64,000 nt of DNA from Prevotella sp. (GTDB lineage: Bacteria > Bacteroidota > Bacteroidia > Bacteroidales > Bacteroidaceae): positions 62,001 through 126,000 of the forward strand of contig JAFUTI010000001.1 in the NCBI GenBank assembly GCA_017471465.1. The letters are read 5' to 3'. The position numbers were made by a program, and so were the translations under genes. The notes under the pieces were generated by a model. That model did not search any database, was not told the DNA's origin, and was given only the letters and a program-made list of their open reading frames with translations. This document shows, piece after piece, positions 8,714 to 17,375 of the stretch. Each line of letters starts with the position of its first letter. Position 1 is the first letter of the stretch.

Positions 8714-8756
8714 AGCAAAAGGAAAACATTACAATAATAACAATAACTTTTAAGGT

Positions 8757-11327
8757 ATGAAGATTAAAGCAGATTATGCAAATGTTCCGCAATGGAAGGT
8801 GCTGACCGTGAAGTCGAACCTCCCTGAGCAACTGAAGTGTTTGGACGAGATTGCCCACAACCTCTGGTGGGTGTGGAACTACGAGGCTCGCGACCTGTTC
8901 CGCGACCTTGATCCTGAAATCTATCACGATGTGAAGCATAACCCCGTGATGCTGTTGGAGCGTCTCAGTTTCGCCCGCAAGGAGGAGATTATGAAAGACA
9001 AGGCTCTGATGAAGCGCATCAAGGATGTCTATGCTGCTTTCAAGAAGTATATGGATGTGAAGCCCGACACGAAGCGTCCGTCAGTAGCCTACTTCTGCAT
9101 GGAGTATGGCATGCACTCGGCCCTGAAGATCTACTCCGGCGGTCTGGGTATGCTGGCTGGCGACTATGTCAAGGAGGCCAGCGACTCCAACGTCGACATG
9201 TGTGCCGTCGGTTTCCTTTATCGCTTCGGCTACTTTACCCAGAGCCTCTCGATGGACGGTCAGCAGATAGCCAACTATGAGAGCCAGAACTTCAGCTCGC
9301 TGCCCATTGAGCGCGAGCTCGACAAGGACGGCAACCCCGTTGTTATCGACGTGCCCTACACCAATTATATGGTTCATGCCTACGTGTGGCGTGTCAACGT
9401 CGGTCGTGTGAAGCTTTACCTGCTCGATACCGACAACGAGATGAACTCAGAGTTCGACAAGCCCATCACCCACAGCCTCTATGGTGGCGACTGGGAGAAC
9501 CGTCTGAAGCAGGAGATCCTGCTCGGTATCGGCGGTATGCTGCTGCTCAAGAAACTGGGCATCAAGAAGGATGTCTACCATTGTAACGAGGGTCATGCCG
9601 CACTCTGCAACCTGCAGCGTCTGTGCGACTACATCGAAGAGGGACTGACGTTTAACCAGGCTCTGGAGCTTGTTCGCGCCAGCGGTCTCTACACGGTTCA
9701 CACCCCCGTTCCTGCCGGTCACGACTACTTCGACGAGGGACTCTTCGGCAAGTACATGGGCGGCTATCCGCAGAAGCTCGGCATTTCGTGGGACGAGTTC
9801 ATCGGCATGGGCCGCACCAACCCTGATGACAAGGGCGAGAAGTTCTGTATGTCGACCTTCGCCTGCAACACCTGTCAGGAGGTCAACGGCGTGTCGAAGC
9901 TCCACGGCTGGGTGTCGCAGAAGATGTTCGCCGGCATTTGGAACGGCTACTATCCTGAGGAGAACCACGTGGGCTATGTCACCAACGGTGTGCACTTCCC
10001 CACTTGGGCTGCTACCGAGTGGCGCAAACTCTACGGCAAGTATTTCGACCCGAAGTTCATGAGCGACCAGTCGAACGAAGACATCTGGCACGCTATCTAT
10101 AACTGTCCTGACGAAGAGATCTGGGCTACCCGCATGGCTTTGAAGAACAAACTCTTCGACTATATCAAGGAGCAGTTCCGCGAGACGTGGCTGAAGAACC
10201 AGGGCGACCCCTCGCGCGTTGTCTCTCTGCTTGAAAAGATGAATCCCAACGCACTGGTCATCGGCTTCTGCCGCCGCTTTGCCACCTACAAGCGTGCCCA
10301 CCTGCTGTTCACCGACTTGGAACGTCTGTCGAAGATTGTCAACAATCCTGAGCGTCCTGTCATCTTCCTCTTCGCCGGCAAGGCTCACCCTGCCGATGGT
10401 GCCGGTCAGGGACTTATCAAGAAGATCTATGAGATCTCTCAGCGTCCTGAGTTCCTTGGCAAGGTCATCTTCCTTGAGGACTACGACTTCCTGCTGGCTC
10501 GTCGCCTCGTATCTGGCGTCGACATCTGGATGAACACGCCGACCCGTCCGCTGGAGGCTTCTGGCACGTCAGGCGAGAAGGCCGAGATGAATGGTGTCGT
10601 CAACCTCAGCGTCAAGGACGGCTGGTGGCTCGAAGGCTACCGCGAGGGTGCCGGCTGGGCACTCACCGAGAAGCGCACCTATCAGAACCAGGGCTATCAG
10701 GACCAGCTCGATGCTGCCACCATCTATGGCTTGCTGGAGAACGAGATTGTGCCCCTCTACTACAATAAGAACAAGAAGGGACTCTCCGAGGGCTGGATCA
10801 AGGTTGTCAAGAACTCTATCGCCCAGATTGCTCCCCACTATACGATGAAGCGTCAGCTGGACGACTACTACACGAAGTTCTACGAGAAACTGGCCAAGCG
10901 ATTCAAGGAAATCTCCAAGAACAACAACCAGATTGCCAAGGAGATTGCTCAGTGGAAGGAAACCGTCGCTGAGCGCTGGGATGCCATTTGTGTGGTGTCG
11001 ACCGAGTGGGATGTGCTCGCTGCCGGTCTGGAGACAGGTACGAAGTACACCCTCCGTTACGTTGTCAACGAGCAGGGACTCGACGATGCCGTTGCCCTTG
11101 AGAAGGTCAACATCGCTACCGACAAGAACGGCGAGGACCATATCTTCTCTGTCGAGCCGCTGAAGATGGTCAAGAAAGACGGCAACAACTACACCTTCGA
11201 GGCCACGCTGTCTCCCCAGCAGGCCGGTCAGTACAAGAGTGCCGTCCGCCTGTACCCGAAGAACGCCCTGCTGCCCCACCGTCAGGACTTCTGCTACGTG
11301 AAGTGGCTGGAGCTGCCCAACACCTAA
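8757..11327 (+). CDS. glgP: Alpha-glucan phosphorylase, GT35 (DUF3417 type)
   Basis: Releases glucose-1-phosphate from storage glucan or maltodextrin using pyridoxal phosphate. The N-terminal DUF3417-like part shows [20 protein letters not shown]. The catalytic body includes [20 protein letters not shown] and the PLP-binding segment [14 protein letters not shown], with the candidate lysine at residue 608 (codon 10578-10580). A C-terminal extension of roughly 100 residues follows. The length of 856 residues matches the alpha-glucan phosphorylase subfamily rather than classic maltodextrin phosphorylase. It probably shares a transcript with the synthase. A strong terminator follows at 11362-11393. 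Confidence 0.94.
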   Translation: MKIKADYANVPQWKVLTVKSNLPEQLKCLDEIAHNLWWVWNYEARDLFRDLDPEIYHDVKHNPVMLLERLSFARKEEIMKDKALMKRIKDVYAAFKKYMDVKPDTKRPSVAYFCMEYGMHSALKIYSGGLGMLAGDYVKEASDSNVDMCAVGFLYRFGYFTQSLSMDGQQIANYESQNFSSLPIERELDKDGNPVVIDVPYTNYMVHAYVWRVNVGRVKLYLLDTDNEMNSEFDKPITHSLYGGDWENRLKQEILLGIGGMLLLKKLGIKKDVYHCNEGHAALCNLQRLCDYIEEGLTFNQALELVRASGLYTVHTPVPAGHDYFDEGLFGKYMGGYPQKLGISWDEFIGMGRTNPDDKGEKFCMSTFACNTCQEVNGVSKLHGWVSQKMFAGIWNGYYPEENHVGYVTNGVHFPTWAATEWRKLYGKYFDPKFMSDQSNEDIWHAIYNCPDEEIWATRMALKNKLFDYIKEQFRETWLKNQGDPSRVVSLLEKMNPNALVIGFCRRFATYKRAHLLFTDLERLSKIVNNPERPVIFLFAGKAHPADGAGQGLIKKIYEISQRPEFLGKVIFLEDYDFLLARRLVSGVDIWMNTPTRPLEASGTSGEKAEMNGVVNLSVKDGWWLEGYREGAGWALTEKRTYQNQGYQDQLDAATIYGLLENEIVPLYYNKNKKGLSEGWIKVVKNSIAQIAPHYTMKRQLDDYYTKFYEKLAKRFKEISKNNNQIAKEIAQWKETVAERWDAICVVSTEWDVLAAGLETGTKYTLRYVVNEQGLDDAVALEKVNIATDKNGEDHIFSVEPLKMVKKDGNNYTFEATLSPQQAGQYKSAVRLYPKNALLPHRQDFCYVKWLELPNT

Positions 11328-11361
11328 ACGGCGCTTGTAGCACCAGAAAACAATAAAAATC

Positions 11362-11393
11362 AGCCGAAAGTTTTGCACTTTCGGCTTTTTTTT
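11362..11393 (+). terminator. Rho-independent terminator after glgP
   Basis: AGCCGAAAG (11362-11370) pairs perfectly with CTTTCGGCT (11378-11386) across a 7-nt loop and runs into a stretch of eight or more T. The galE promoter begins immediately afterwards. Confidence 0.9.
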
Positions 11394-11394
11394 A

Positions 11395-11403
11395 TACTTT
11401 TGC
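11395..11403 (+). promoter_or_regulatory. Promoter -7 box of galE
   Basis: TACTTTTGC, 36 bases upstream of the galE ATG and directly after the glgP terminator; it fits TAnnTTTG. Confidence 0.6.
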
Positions 11404-11438
11404 AACATCATTGTGTATTAATAACCTAAACGAATAAT

Positions 11439-12479
11439 ATGAAACAGACAATCCTTGTTACGGGTGGCACCGGCTTTATAGGCAGCCATACTACGGTAGA
11501 GCTTCAGCAGGCAGGCTACGAAGTGGTCATTATCGACAATCTGTCCAACTCCAACGCAGCCGTCGTCGACGGTATTGAGAAGATTACGGGCGTGCGTCCC
11601 GCCTTCGAGAAAGTCGACTGCTGCGACTTTGAGGCTCTGGAGGGTGTTTTCAAGAAGTATCCCAAGATTGAGGGGATCATTCATTTCGCCGCCTCCAAGG
11701 CCGTCGGCGAGTCGGTAGAGAAGCCGCTGCTCTACTATCGCAACAACCTCACGTCGCTCATCAACCTTCTGGAACTCATGCCGAAGTATGATGTCAAGGG
11801 CATCATTTTCTCATCGTCGTGCACCGTCTACGGCCAGCCCTCCGACGAGAACCTGCCCGTCACCGAGAACGCTCCCATACAGAAGGCTCTCTCTCCTTAT
11901 GGAAATACCAAGCAGATCAACGAGGAGATCATTCAGGACTACATCCACTCAGGCGCTCCTATCAAGTCGGTCATCCTGCGCTATTTCAACCCCATCGGCG
12001 CCCATCCATCCGCCCTCATCGGCGAGCTGCCCAACGGCGTGCCCATGAACCTCATCCCCTTCGTCACGCAGACGGCTATGGGTATCCGCGGCCAGCTGAA
12101 GATTTTCGGCAACGACTACAACACGCCCGACCACACCTGCATCCGCGACTATATCTATGTCGTCGACCTGGCCAAGGCTCATGTGAAGGCTATGGAGCGC
12201 GTGCTCGACAAACCCGATACCGACGCCGTTGAGATCTTTAATATCGGTACAGGCCGCGGCCTCTCTACCCTTGAGGTTGTCGAAGGCTTCGAGAAGGCTA
12301 CTGGCGTGAAAGTCAACTGGACCTACGCCCCCCGTCGTGAGGGCGACATCGAACAGGTGTGGGGCGACGTCACCAAGGCCAACGAGGTGCTGGGTTGGAA
12401 GGCTGAGACGCCTACTGACGAGGTGCTGAAGTCGGCCTGGAAGTGGCAGCAGAAGCTGCGCGAAGACGGCATACAGTAA
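11439..12479 (+). CDS. galE: UDP-glucose 4-epimerase
   Basis: Interconverts UDP-glucose and UDP-galactose (Leloir pathway, sugar donors for surface glycans). It is a short-chain dehydrogenase/reductase with the NAD-binding GGTGFIGSH at residues 9-17. Catalytic residues lie in SSSCTVYG (Ser about 125-127) and YGNTK (Tyr154, Lys158). RYFNPIGAHPSALIGE and the PNNL-like PMNLIPFV segment are typical of GalE. The length of 346 residues is normal. The gene has its own promoter and a weak terminator downstream. Confidence 0.95.
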   Translation: MKQTILVTGGTGFIGSHTTVELQQAGYEVVIIDNLSNSNAAVVDGIEKITGVRPAFEKVDCCDFEALEGVFKKYPKIEGIIHFAASKAVGESVEKPLLYYRNNLTSLINLLELMPKYDVKGIIFSSSCTVYGQPSDENLPVTENAPIQKALSPYGNTKQINEEIIQDYIHSGAPIKSVILRYFNPIGAHPSALIGELPNGVPMNLIPFVTQTAMGIRGQLKIFGNDYNTPDHTCIRDYIYVVDLAKAHVKAMERVLDKPDTDAVEIFNIGTGRGLSTLEVVEGFEKATGVKVNWTYAPRREGDIEQVWGDVTKANEVLGWKAETPTDEVLKSAWKWQQKLREDGIQ

Positions 12480-12491
12480 TTCTGAACTATA

Positions 12492-12519
12492 CGGTCAGCA
12501 TCCGTTCTGACTGTTTTTT
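12492..12519 (+). terminator. Probable terminator after galE
   Basis: CGGTCAG (12492-12498) pairs with CTGACTG (12507-12513) including one G-U pair, followed by six T. A second, T-less hairpin, GGGCTC/GAGCCC with an inner CGAT/ATCG stem, lies at 12536-12561. Confidence 0.6.
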
Positions 12520-12611
12520 GTGTTTGTGTTGTTACGGGCTCCCGATGTGAATCGAGAGCCCGCCTTTCGATTTAGACGGCGTATAAATTCTAGATTATTT
12601 CCCTCGAAAAC

Positions 12612-12643
12612 TTGCGAGTTCGTTTTTTTCTGCGTACCTTTGC
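12612..12643 (+). promoter_or_regulatory. Promoter of rubrerythrin gene
   Basis: TTG at 12612-12614 and TACCTTTGC at 12635-12643 are spaced by 20 bases. Confidence 0.7.
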
Positions 12644-12682
12644 GAAAACTATTTTATTTACTAACACCAAACAATCAGTATT

Positions 12683-13240
12683 ATGAAGAAAAAGTTCATT
12701 TGCGCCGTTTGTGGATATATCTATGAAGGCGACGAAGCTCCCGAGAAGTGCCCTATCTGTAAGGCTCCCGCCTCAAAGTTCTCCGAGATGAAGGAGGAGG
12801 GTGACGTGACTTATGCCACCGTCCACCGTTTAGGTGATGGCAAGCTTGAGGGCGTTCCCGAGGAGATGATTGAGGAGTTGCGCAACAACTATCGTGGCGA
12901 GTGCGGCGAGGTGGGCATGTATCTGGCTATGGCCCGTCAGGCCGACCGCGAAGGCTATCCCGAGATTGCCGAGGCCTTCAAGCGCTATGGTATGGAAGAG
13001 GCTGTACACGCAGCACAGTTTGCCGAGTTGCTTGGCGAGGTGGTGTTCGACACCAAGACCAATCTGGAGAAGCGTGCCGCTGCCGAACACGGTGCATGTG
13101 CCGATAAGTTCGAACTGGCCAAGCAGGCCAAGGCTATGGGCTTCGATGCCATTCACGACATGGTACACGAGGCTGCCAAGGACGAGGCTCGTCACGGTGC
13201 CGGCTTCGCCGGTCTGCTGAAGCGCTATTTCGGCAAGTAA
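12683..13240 (+). CDS. Rubrerythrin with N-terminal rubredoxin domain
   Basis: Peroxide-reducing diiron protein protecting anaerobes from oxidative stress. The rubredoxin domain comes first: [11 protein letters not shown] (Cys7, Cys10) and CPICKAP (Cys23, Cys26). The ferritin-like four-helix domain follows, with the metal-binding glutamates in ECGEVGMYL and [10 protein letters not shown], and EARHGAGF at the end. This domain order is the 'reverse rubrerythrin' type, common in anaerobic Bacteroidota and often annotated as NADH peroxidase. The protein has 185 residues. It is a single-gene unit with its own promoter. Confidence 0.93.
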   Translation: MKKKFICAVCGYIYEGDEAPEKCPICKAPASKFSEMKEEGDVTYATVHRLGDGKLEGVPEEMIEELRNNYRGECGEVGMYLAMARQADREGYPEIAEAFKRYGMEEAVHAAQFAELLGEVVFDTKTNLEKRAAAEHGACADKFELAKQAKAMGFDAIHDMVHEAAKDEARHGAGFAGLLKRYFGK

Positions 13241-13248
13241 CCCCCTAA

Positions 13249-13385
13249 AAAACCTCATAGGGGGATCCCCTGTGAGGTTCAAAATTAATAGTATTGCTAT
13301 AAAGATGGCAGCCATCCCTCACGGACGGCTGCCATCGCTTTCTATTAACTAACTATTTTACATTCTAACCTCCCCGCGCTCGGGG
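13249..13385. other. Cluster of three intergenic hairpins
   Basis: Three inverted repeats lie between rubrerythrin and the convergent small gene. The first, at 13249-13279, is AACCTCA-TA-GGGG / CCCC-TG-TGAGGTT, with an A-run on its left that reads as a T-run on the minus strand. The second, at 13304-13336, is GATGGCAGCC / GGCTGCCATC, with short T-rich flanks on both sides. The third, at 13372-13385, is CCCCG / CGGGG. The first two are plausible terminators, mainly for minus-strand transcripts arriving from 13410. Confidence 0.6.
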
Positions 13386-13409
13386 ATAAAAGAAAATATT
13401 TCTTTTATT

Positions 13410-13565
13410 CTAATACTCGTCATCGTCCCACAGGTCGCTGGCGTCGCGGCTGAGGTTGCCACTGATCTCTGTCGTCGAGCCGCCATATTTCATGGAGCCA
13501 GCCAACAGCTGCGATACTTGTATCACGATGACATTTACTTCCGGATTCTGATATGTCTTTTTCAT
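13410..13565 (-). CDS. 51-residue peptide gene, unknown
   Basis: Short gene read directly from the minus strand, beginning MKKTYQNPEVNVIVIQVSQL and ending RDASDLWDDDEY. It is preceded by a full AGGAGG (13574-13579), unusually strong for Bacteroidota, nine bases from the ATG. The layout is a basic N-terminus, a hydrophobic VIVIQVSQLLAG block, a Gly/Ser middle and an acidic Trp-containing tail. Similar short proteins (MKK.Y..PE...I......LA.S, acidic end) occur in Prevotella, but I know of no proven function. It starts 20 bp after the stop of the 793-aa secreted protein gene and is probably cotranscribed with it. Confidence 0.7.
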   Translation of the reverse strand: MKKTYQNPEVNVIVIQVSQLLAGSMKYGGSTTEISGNLSRDASDLWDDDEY

Positions 13566-13584
13566 TATTCTGTCCTCCTTTGCT

Positions 13585-15966
13585 TTACTTAATGATTACT
13601 TTCTTACCGTTCACAACATACAGGCCCTTCTGTGGAGCAGCTACGCGCTGGCCTTGCAGATTGTAAACCTCATTATTCATTGTTTCATTATTCACTAGCG
13701 CAGCGCTAACGCCTGTGGTCTCACCGAAGAGTGAGTAGAAGCCGCGGGCTGCTGGAGGCTCTGGCAGATTGGCCAGGAGTATATAAGCCGTATTAGCGCC
13801 TACGGTGAAGGCATTGGTGTTCTTGTAGAAGCCGAGGCCGTCAGTTGCATCGTTCATCAGCACCCAGCCTGTTCCTGCTTCAATTGCTGTGGCAGAGGTC
13901 ACGCCCGTCAGGATATTGCTTGACACGCTGGTAGAGCTGCTTGCCACCACGGGGATGGTAACAGTCCCCTCGCTGCCCTTCAGCAGCAGGCCGGTATTGG
14001 CAGGCACGGTCGTCGTCACGGCTTCCGTAGTCAACACGCCGTCAGAACCGCCTGTCACGATATAGGCAGCGTCAAGGTTAGTAATCGCTGAAGAGAAGTC
14101 CAGCGCATACGGGCTGCAATACGTTGCCCAGCCGGCAGAGGAGATTGTCTTGGAGACGGTAGCCTCGCCAGTTTTATATATCAACACATAATCTATACCG
14201 TATGAACTATGGTTGCCTGCTGTACATTCCACCTTTATGTCCGTAGTTGTATAAAGCGTAAACTCTGAACTCGTTCCTTCACTCCATCCACCTGCGTTCT
14301 GAGTGAGTATAGTTTCATCACCAGCCGTGAAGGTGTAAGTCTGGCTAGCGGTAGCATACGAAGCAGTCATCAGGACGTATTTTCCAGGCTCCAATGAGGT
14401 GATGGTGGTAGCTGATGTAGGTCGACCGCCAGAACCATTGGATGCGCGAGTAACGATATAATTGTTGCTAACTAATGAAAGCCCACTGATATTCTCGGCC
14501 TCCTCCAAATACACGATATCTGTTATTGTTGCATGCTTAGTGTACTCCACTTCTACCTCTTGATTATCTGAACTCAGTGTAAAAGAATCGCCGAAATAGG
14601 AGCCTGTCGCCTTACTGTTCTTATAATAAAGTTCGTCATTGTAAAGCAAATAATGGGGGAAATAATAATTAACTGTTGCCCCGTTATCGTCATAGCCTGA
14701 AGCGAGAGTGGCAAGTTCTGTCTCCCCGCATACCGCTTTCACAGTATAGTTATACTGATCATAATCGCTGTAGGTGATAACCAATTGCGCTGCATTGTCA
14801 TTGTGATAGGCTCCGATGGCAATTCTCGCAGTCCAGTCGGCTATATCAATTCCGAAGTATACTGACTCGCCAGCATTCTTTGACAAAGACTGGATATAGG
14901 TTGTTATATCCACATCATAGTATGCTCCCTGTTTCGGAGCATAATTGGTATAACCGCTTCCTGCTATTGTCGCCAATATATTAGAGCTGAAACTATAGCG
15001 TTTATTATTTGCACCTCCATAACTGTAGACCGTGTGGTTTGAGTTATAGACTGTATTTGCGTTATTTGTTACAGAAGGAAATGCATCAAGTTCACGGATG
15101 TATATGTCACCTGATACATTGGCATTTGGTTTACTTGTTGGATAGATACGGAGAACTGCACTCTTTACCTTATTAACATCCCAATTGTTGTCAAGAACAA
15201 AAGACAATGCACCTGCACCGCCCCAAGTTTTATTTGAATTCAACCATATTGTTGACGAATTGCTAGAACCGTTGCCATCACCACTTGTATATTGCGCTGT
15301 TCCTACCATAGTTATTGAACTTGCACAAGAAATAGTTGCAGTTGATTCGGTTGCTCCCTCTTCCTTGAACGTGGCATCACTGATGCTGACGTATCCGCAG
15401 TCAACTGCAAATGTAAGGTAAAGGTCGGTTGTAGCATCATCGGAACCGTCGTAAGTATAGGTAAACGTCTGAGTAAAAGCAGCATCACCATTGGTCGGTG
15501 TGACATTGGCAATAGCGGTGATAGCCGTAGAATTACGTGTAATAGCCAAAGTAACCGTAGCACCGTTAATGGCGTTTACAATGCTACTTCCGGAATATGT
15601 GCCTACATAAGTGGGTGTCTGCGAACCTGCCGCTGTTCCGTAGGCAGCAGGTGCTGCACCGAATCCACGGCAAATCATCCAAGTGTTCCATAGGTTAGTC
15701 GAATAGGGTGAGTTTCCTACAAACAGATTCCATCCCCTATAACCTTCGTCAGTAGCATTGGTCGTGTAGAATGTGAAAGTGTACGTGCCATTACCAGAAA
15801 GGGTGTAAGTCTTTGACACCCAGGCATCTGTGTCAGCACCCCAAGTGGTAGCATTGTCACTTGTGCCGGCAAAAGTGCTCGAATTCGTTGCCCATGCACT
15901 CATGTTCCCCACACCCATTAAGGCCACGGCGAGCATCATTTTCATTAGTAATTGTTTTCTTTTCAT
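13585..15966 (-). CDS. Large secreted multi-domain protein with sorting-like C-terminus
   Basis: Exported protein of 793 residues starting with a signal peptide (MLAVALMGVGNMSAWA). Ser/Thr/Gly/Tyr-rich beta domains follow. The middle has a jelly-roll or DNRLRE-like stretch (SAVLRIYPTSKPN, later ESVYFGIDIADWTARIAIGA). A carbohydrate-binding-like block comes next (EAENISGL to YVLIYKTGEA). The end is NLQGQRVAAPQKGLYVVNGK, as in Bacteroidota secreted enzymes. No catalytic motif was found, so an adhesin or glycan-binding role is a guess. It is followed by the 51-aa gene. Its leader, 15967-16273, holds a strongly structured segment and a degenerate promoter in the direct repeat at 16274. Confidence 0.75.
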   Translation of the reverse strand: MKRKQLLMKMMLAVALMGVGNMSAWATNSSTFAGTSDNATTWGADTDAWVSKTYTLSGNGTYTFTFYTTNATDEGYRGWNLFVGNSPYSTNLWNTWMICRGFGAAPAAYGTAAGSQTPTYVGTYSGSSIVNAINGATVTLAITRNSTAITAIANVTPTNGDAAFTQTFTYTYDGSDDATTDLYLTFAVDCGYVSISDATFKEEGATESTATISCASSITMVGTAQYTSGDGNGSSNSSTIWLNSNKTWGGAGALSFVLDNNWDVNKVKSAVLRIYPTSKPNANVSGDIYIRELDAFPSVTNNANTVYNSNHTVYSYGGANNKRYSFSSNILATIAGSGYTNYAPKQGAYYDVDITTYIQSLSKNAGESVYFGIDIADWTARIAIGAYHNDNAAQLVITYSDYDQYNYTVKAVCGETELATLASGYDDNGATVNYYFPHYLLYNDELYYKNSKATGSYFGDSFTLSSDNQEVEVEYTKHATITDIVYLEEAENISGLSLVSNNYIVTRASNGSGGRPTSATTITSLEPGKYVLMTASYATASQTYTFTAGDETILTQNAGGWSEGTSSEFTLYTTTDIKVECTAGNHSSYGIDYVLIYKTGEATVSKTISSAGWATYCSPYALDFSSAITNLDAAYIVTGGSDGVLTTEAVTTTVPANTGLLLKGSEGTVTIPVVASSSTSVSSNILTGVTSATAIEAGTGWVLMNDATDGLGFYKNTNAFTVGANTAYILLANLPEPPAARGFYSLFGETTGVSAALVNNETMNNEVYNLQGQRVAAPQKGLYVVNGKKVIIK

Positions 15967-16070
15967 TTGTTAGTTGTTTTAGTTGTTTATAATGTAAAAA
16001 TCACGTCCGCTTCGTCAACTGGGAAGCCTTGCGTACATTATATAATAAAAATGCGCAGGCATTCACCATA

Positions 16071-16220
16071 CGCACCTCAGGTCTAGCACAACCTCTATCA
16101 CCTATGGGTATACCTGCGCTATAAGCGCAGCTACCTGGTGATAGTTATAGGGCAAGCCGCCAAACAACCGTCCTACGTTTTGCCCTTTTCCGCTTTTACG
16201 AGGTGCTAGTTCGAGGTGCG
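16071..16220 (-). ncRNA. Candidate structured leader RNA (multi-stem)
   Basis: Five perfect helices nest in 150 nt. P1 pairs CGCACCTC (16071-16078) with GAGGTGCG (16213-16220). P1b pairs CTAGCAC (16083-16089) with GTGCTAG (16203-16209). P2 pairs CTATCACC (16095-16102) with GGTGATAG (16137-16144). P3, inside P2, pairs CTGCGCT (16114-16120) with AGCGCAG (16124-16130). P4 pairs GGGCAA (16150-16155) with TTGCCC (16180-16185). The overall shape is a closing stem with a two-armed junction. It lies in the presumed 5' leader of the 793-aa gene, so a riboswitch or leader role is possible. It matches no riboswitch core I know. The strand is inferred from context. Confidence 0.6.
16073..16112. repeat. 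40-nt repeat, copy A
   Basis: This sequence recurs in direct orientation at 17867-17906 with 37 of 40 identical bases. In this copy it forms one side of the P1, P1b and P2 stems of the structured RNA candidate. Confidence 0.85.
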
Positions 16221-16273
16221 ATTGAGCAATTAATATGTCTTGTCATCTATGTGTCTCCACACAAACTCCGTCG

Positions 16274-16353
16274 GCAAGGTTACGAACTTTATTCCGAACG
16301 GCCAAAGAAAACGGCGGGAAATTTGCTTGGGTCTGCAAATTTCCCGCCGTAAG
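16274..16353 (-). repeat. 80-bp direct repeat, copy 1 (terminator-promoter unit)
   Basis: This copy is 71/80 identical to 17296-17375, same orientation, on the other side of the Rpn gene. It contains a perfect 16-bp inverted repeat (16311-16326 with 16335-16350, 8-nt loop). On the minus strand that hairpin runs into TTTTCTTT and lies 31 bp past the Rpn stop, so it should terminate that gene. Next comes TTTG, then 20 bases, then TAACCTTGC (16274-16282), a -7 box with one base off consensus, pointing at the 793-aa gene. Confidence 0.85.
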
Positions 16354-16380
16354 GGGGTATGAATATAATAAGTGTGGTCG

Positions 16381-17268
16381 CTATAGCTGTGCTATCTCGT
16401 CTATCGTCAGGCCGGTATATTTGGCTATGAGTTCCGATGCCATACCGTCGCCCTTCATCTTAAGTGCAGCTTCAGCCCGACCCTCAGCCCGACCTCTGTT
16501 CAGTGCCGACTTCATCGTGCTGTAATAGTCCCAGTAGTTCTTCACGCTGGCCTCATACTCCCGCCGTTCAGCAGGCGTATATTGCGCTATCTCAGCCTGC
16601 TCAAACAGCTTCTTGAAGATGCGGTCCTGCAGGGCCTTCGGACGCTCCAGCAGGCGACCGAGGTTGCGAAGCACGAACATCCACTTGTCGAACATCGTCA
16701 CCAACTCGTCCTCCGTCTTGTTGAACTTCGGCATCTCCAGGTATATTAGCGTCAGCTTGTCGTAGAACACGTGGTTGTCGTCGACATCCTTCAGCTTCAC
16801 CTCATGCTTATAACTGTCGGCAGGATATTCGTTGTCGGGAAACGTGAAGTTGAGCACACCGATGGTGTACACGTCTTCCAGCTGATAGTCCCAATGCTTA
16901 GCCTTGGGAGTCTGCTCGCGGATGGCGAAGGTGGAATAGTAGAGGCTGCGGTCCTTGAAGAAATCCTGATTGGCACGCTGCATCTCCACAATGAAGCGGC
17001 CGCCCTCCTTGGTCTTGCAGTAGACATCGAACACGGCACGGCGGTCGCCATAACCGTCGCCCAGATGTTCGCTGTTCAGATACTGCACGTCCTCGATCAC
17101 CTTGCCGCTGCCGCTAAACAGGGCGTTGAGGAAACTGATGAGCAGGTCTTTGTTCATCTCAGTGCCAAACAGCTTCTTGAAGCCGAAGTCGGTATAGGGG
17201 TTGATGTACCGCTCCTGCGGTTCCAGCAGCTCCGTGCCGTACGTGTTATCGTTCTTTTCGTCTGCCAT
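16381..17268 (-). CDS. Rpn-type PD-(D/E)XK nuclease family protein ('transposase')
   Basis: Member of the PD-(D/E)XK family linked to RecA-independent recombination (RpnA-E of E. coli) and widely labelled nuclease-family transposase in Bacteroidales. The 295 residues begin ERYINPYTDFGFKKLFG (about 20-36). Catalytic candidates are Asp81 (FDVYCKT) and Glu95/Gln97 (RFIVEMQ). The tail has RGRAEGRAEAALKMKGDG and a small helical end, ELIAKYTGLTIDEIAQL. I prefer the ATG at 17268; another at 17280 lies only about 9 nt from the expected transcription start. It is flanked by 80-bp direct repeats supplying its promoter and terminator. Confidence 0.88.
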   Translation of the reverse strand: MADEKNDNTYGTELLEPQERYINPYTDFGFKKLFGTEMNKDLLISFLNALFSGSGKVIEDVQYLNSEHLGDGYGDRRAVFDVYCKTKEGGRFIVEMQRANQDFFKDRSLYYSTFAIREQTPKAKHWDYQLEDVYTIGVLNFTFPDNEYPADSYKHEVKLKDVDDNHVFYDKLTLIYLEMPKFNKTEDELVTMFDKWMFVLRNLGRLLERPKALQDRIFKKLFEQAEIAQYTPAERREYEASVKNYWDYYSTMKSALNRGRAEGRAEAALKMKGDGMASELIAKYTGLTIDEIAQL

Positions 17269-17295
17269 CTTATAAACCATATGATATCATTAGCC

Positions 17296-17375
17296 GCAAA
17301 GTTACGAACTTTATTCCGAACGGACAAAGAAAACGGCGGGAAAATTGCCGTGACGTGCAAATTTCCCGCCGTAAG
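17296..17375 (-). repeat. 80-bp direct repeat, copy 2, with Rpn-gene promoter
   Basis: This is the counterpart of 16274-16353. The hairpin arms 17333-17348 and 17357-17372 pair at 15 of 16 positions with an 8-nt loop of different sequence. On the minus strand the T-tract contains TTTG, which is followed after exactly 20 bases by the consensus TAACTTTGC (17296-17304). The Rpn gene starts just beyond. Confidence 0.88.

Larger units (their letters stand above)
15967..16380. other. Structured intergenic region, no protein gene
   Basis: This 414-bp stretch holds, from right to left on the minus strand, the first 80-bp direct repeat (16274-16353), a 150-nt multi-stem candidate RNA (16071-16220), and about 100 bp of AT-rich leader. 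I see no convincing reading frame in it. Confidence 0.7.

Noticed and set aside
9447-10388. Long minus-strand open frame of 313 codons
   Set aside because: It is wholly antisense to the glucan phosphorylase gene, whose motifs are clear; the frame has no recognisable domain.
12536-12561. GGGCTC/GAGCCC hairpin as a terminator
   Set aside because: A good stem, but no T-tract follows; the preceding hairpin at 12492 is the better terminator for galE.
12520-12726. Plus-strand frame of 68 codons before rubrerythrin
   Set aside because: It overlaps the rubrerythrin promoter and start in another frame and has no family resemblance.
16071-16220. Known riboswitch classes (cobalamin, TPP, SAM, preQ1) or retron ncRNA
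   Set aside because: No conserved core motif of those classes was found, and no reverse transcriptase is nearby.
16381-17268. Rpn gene as a classical insertion sequence
   Set aside because: The flanking repeats are direct, not terminal inverted, and no short target-site duplication could be identified at their outer edges.
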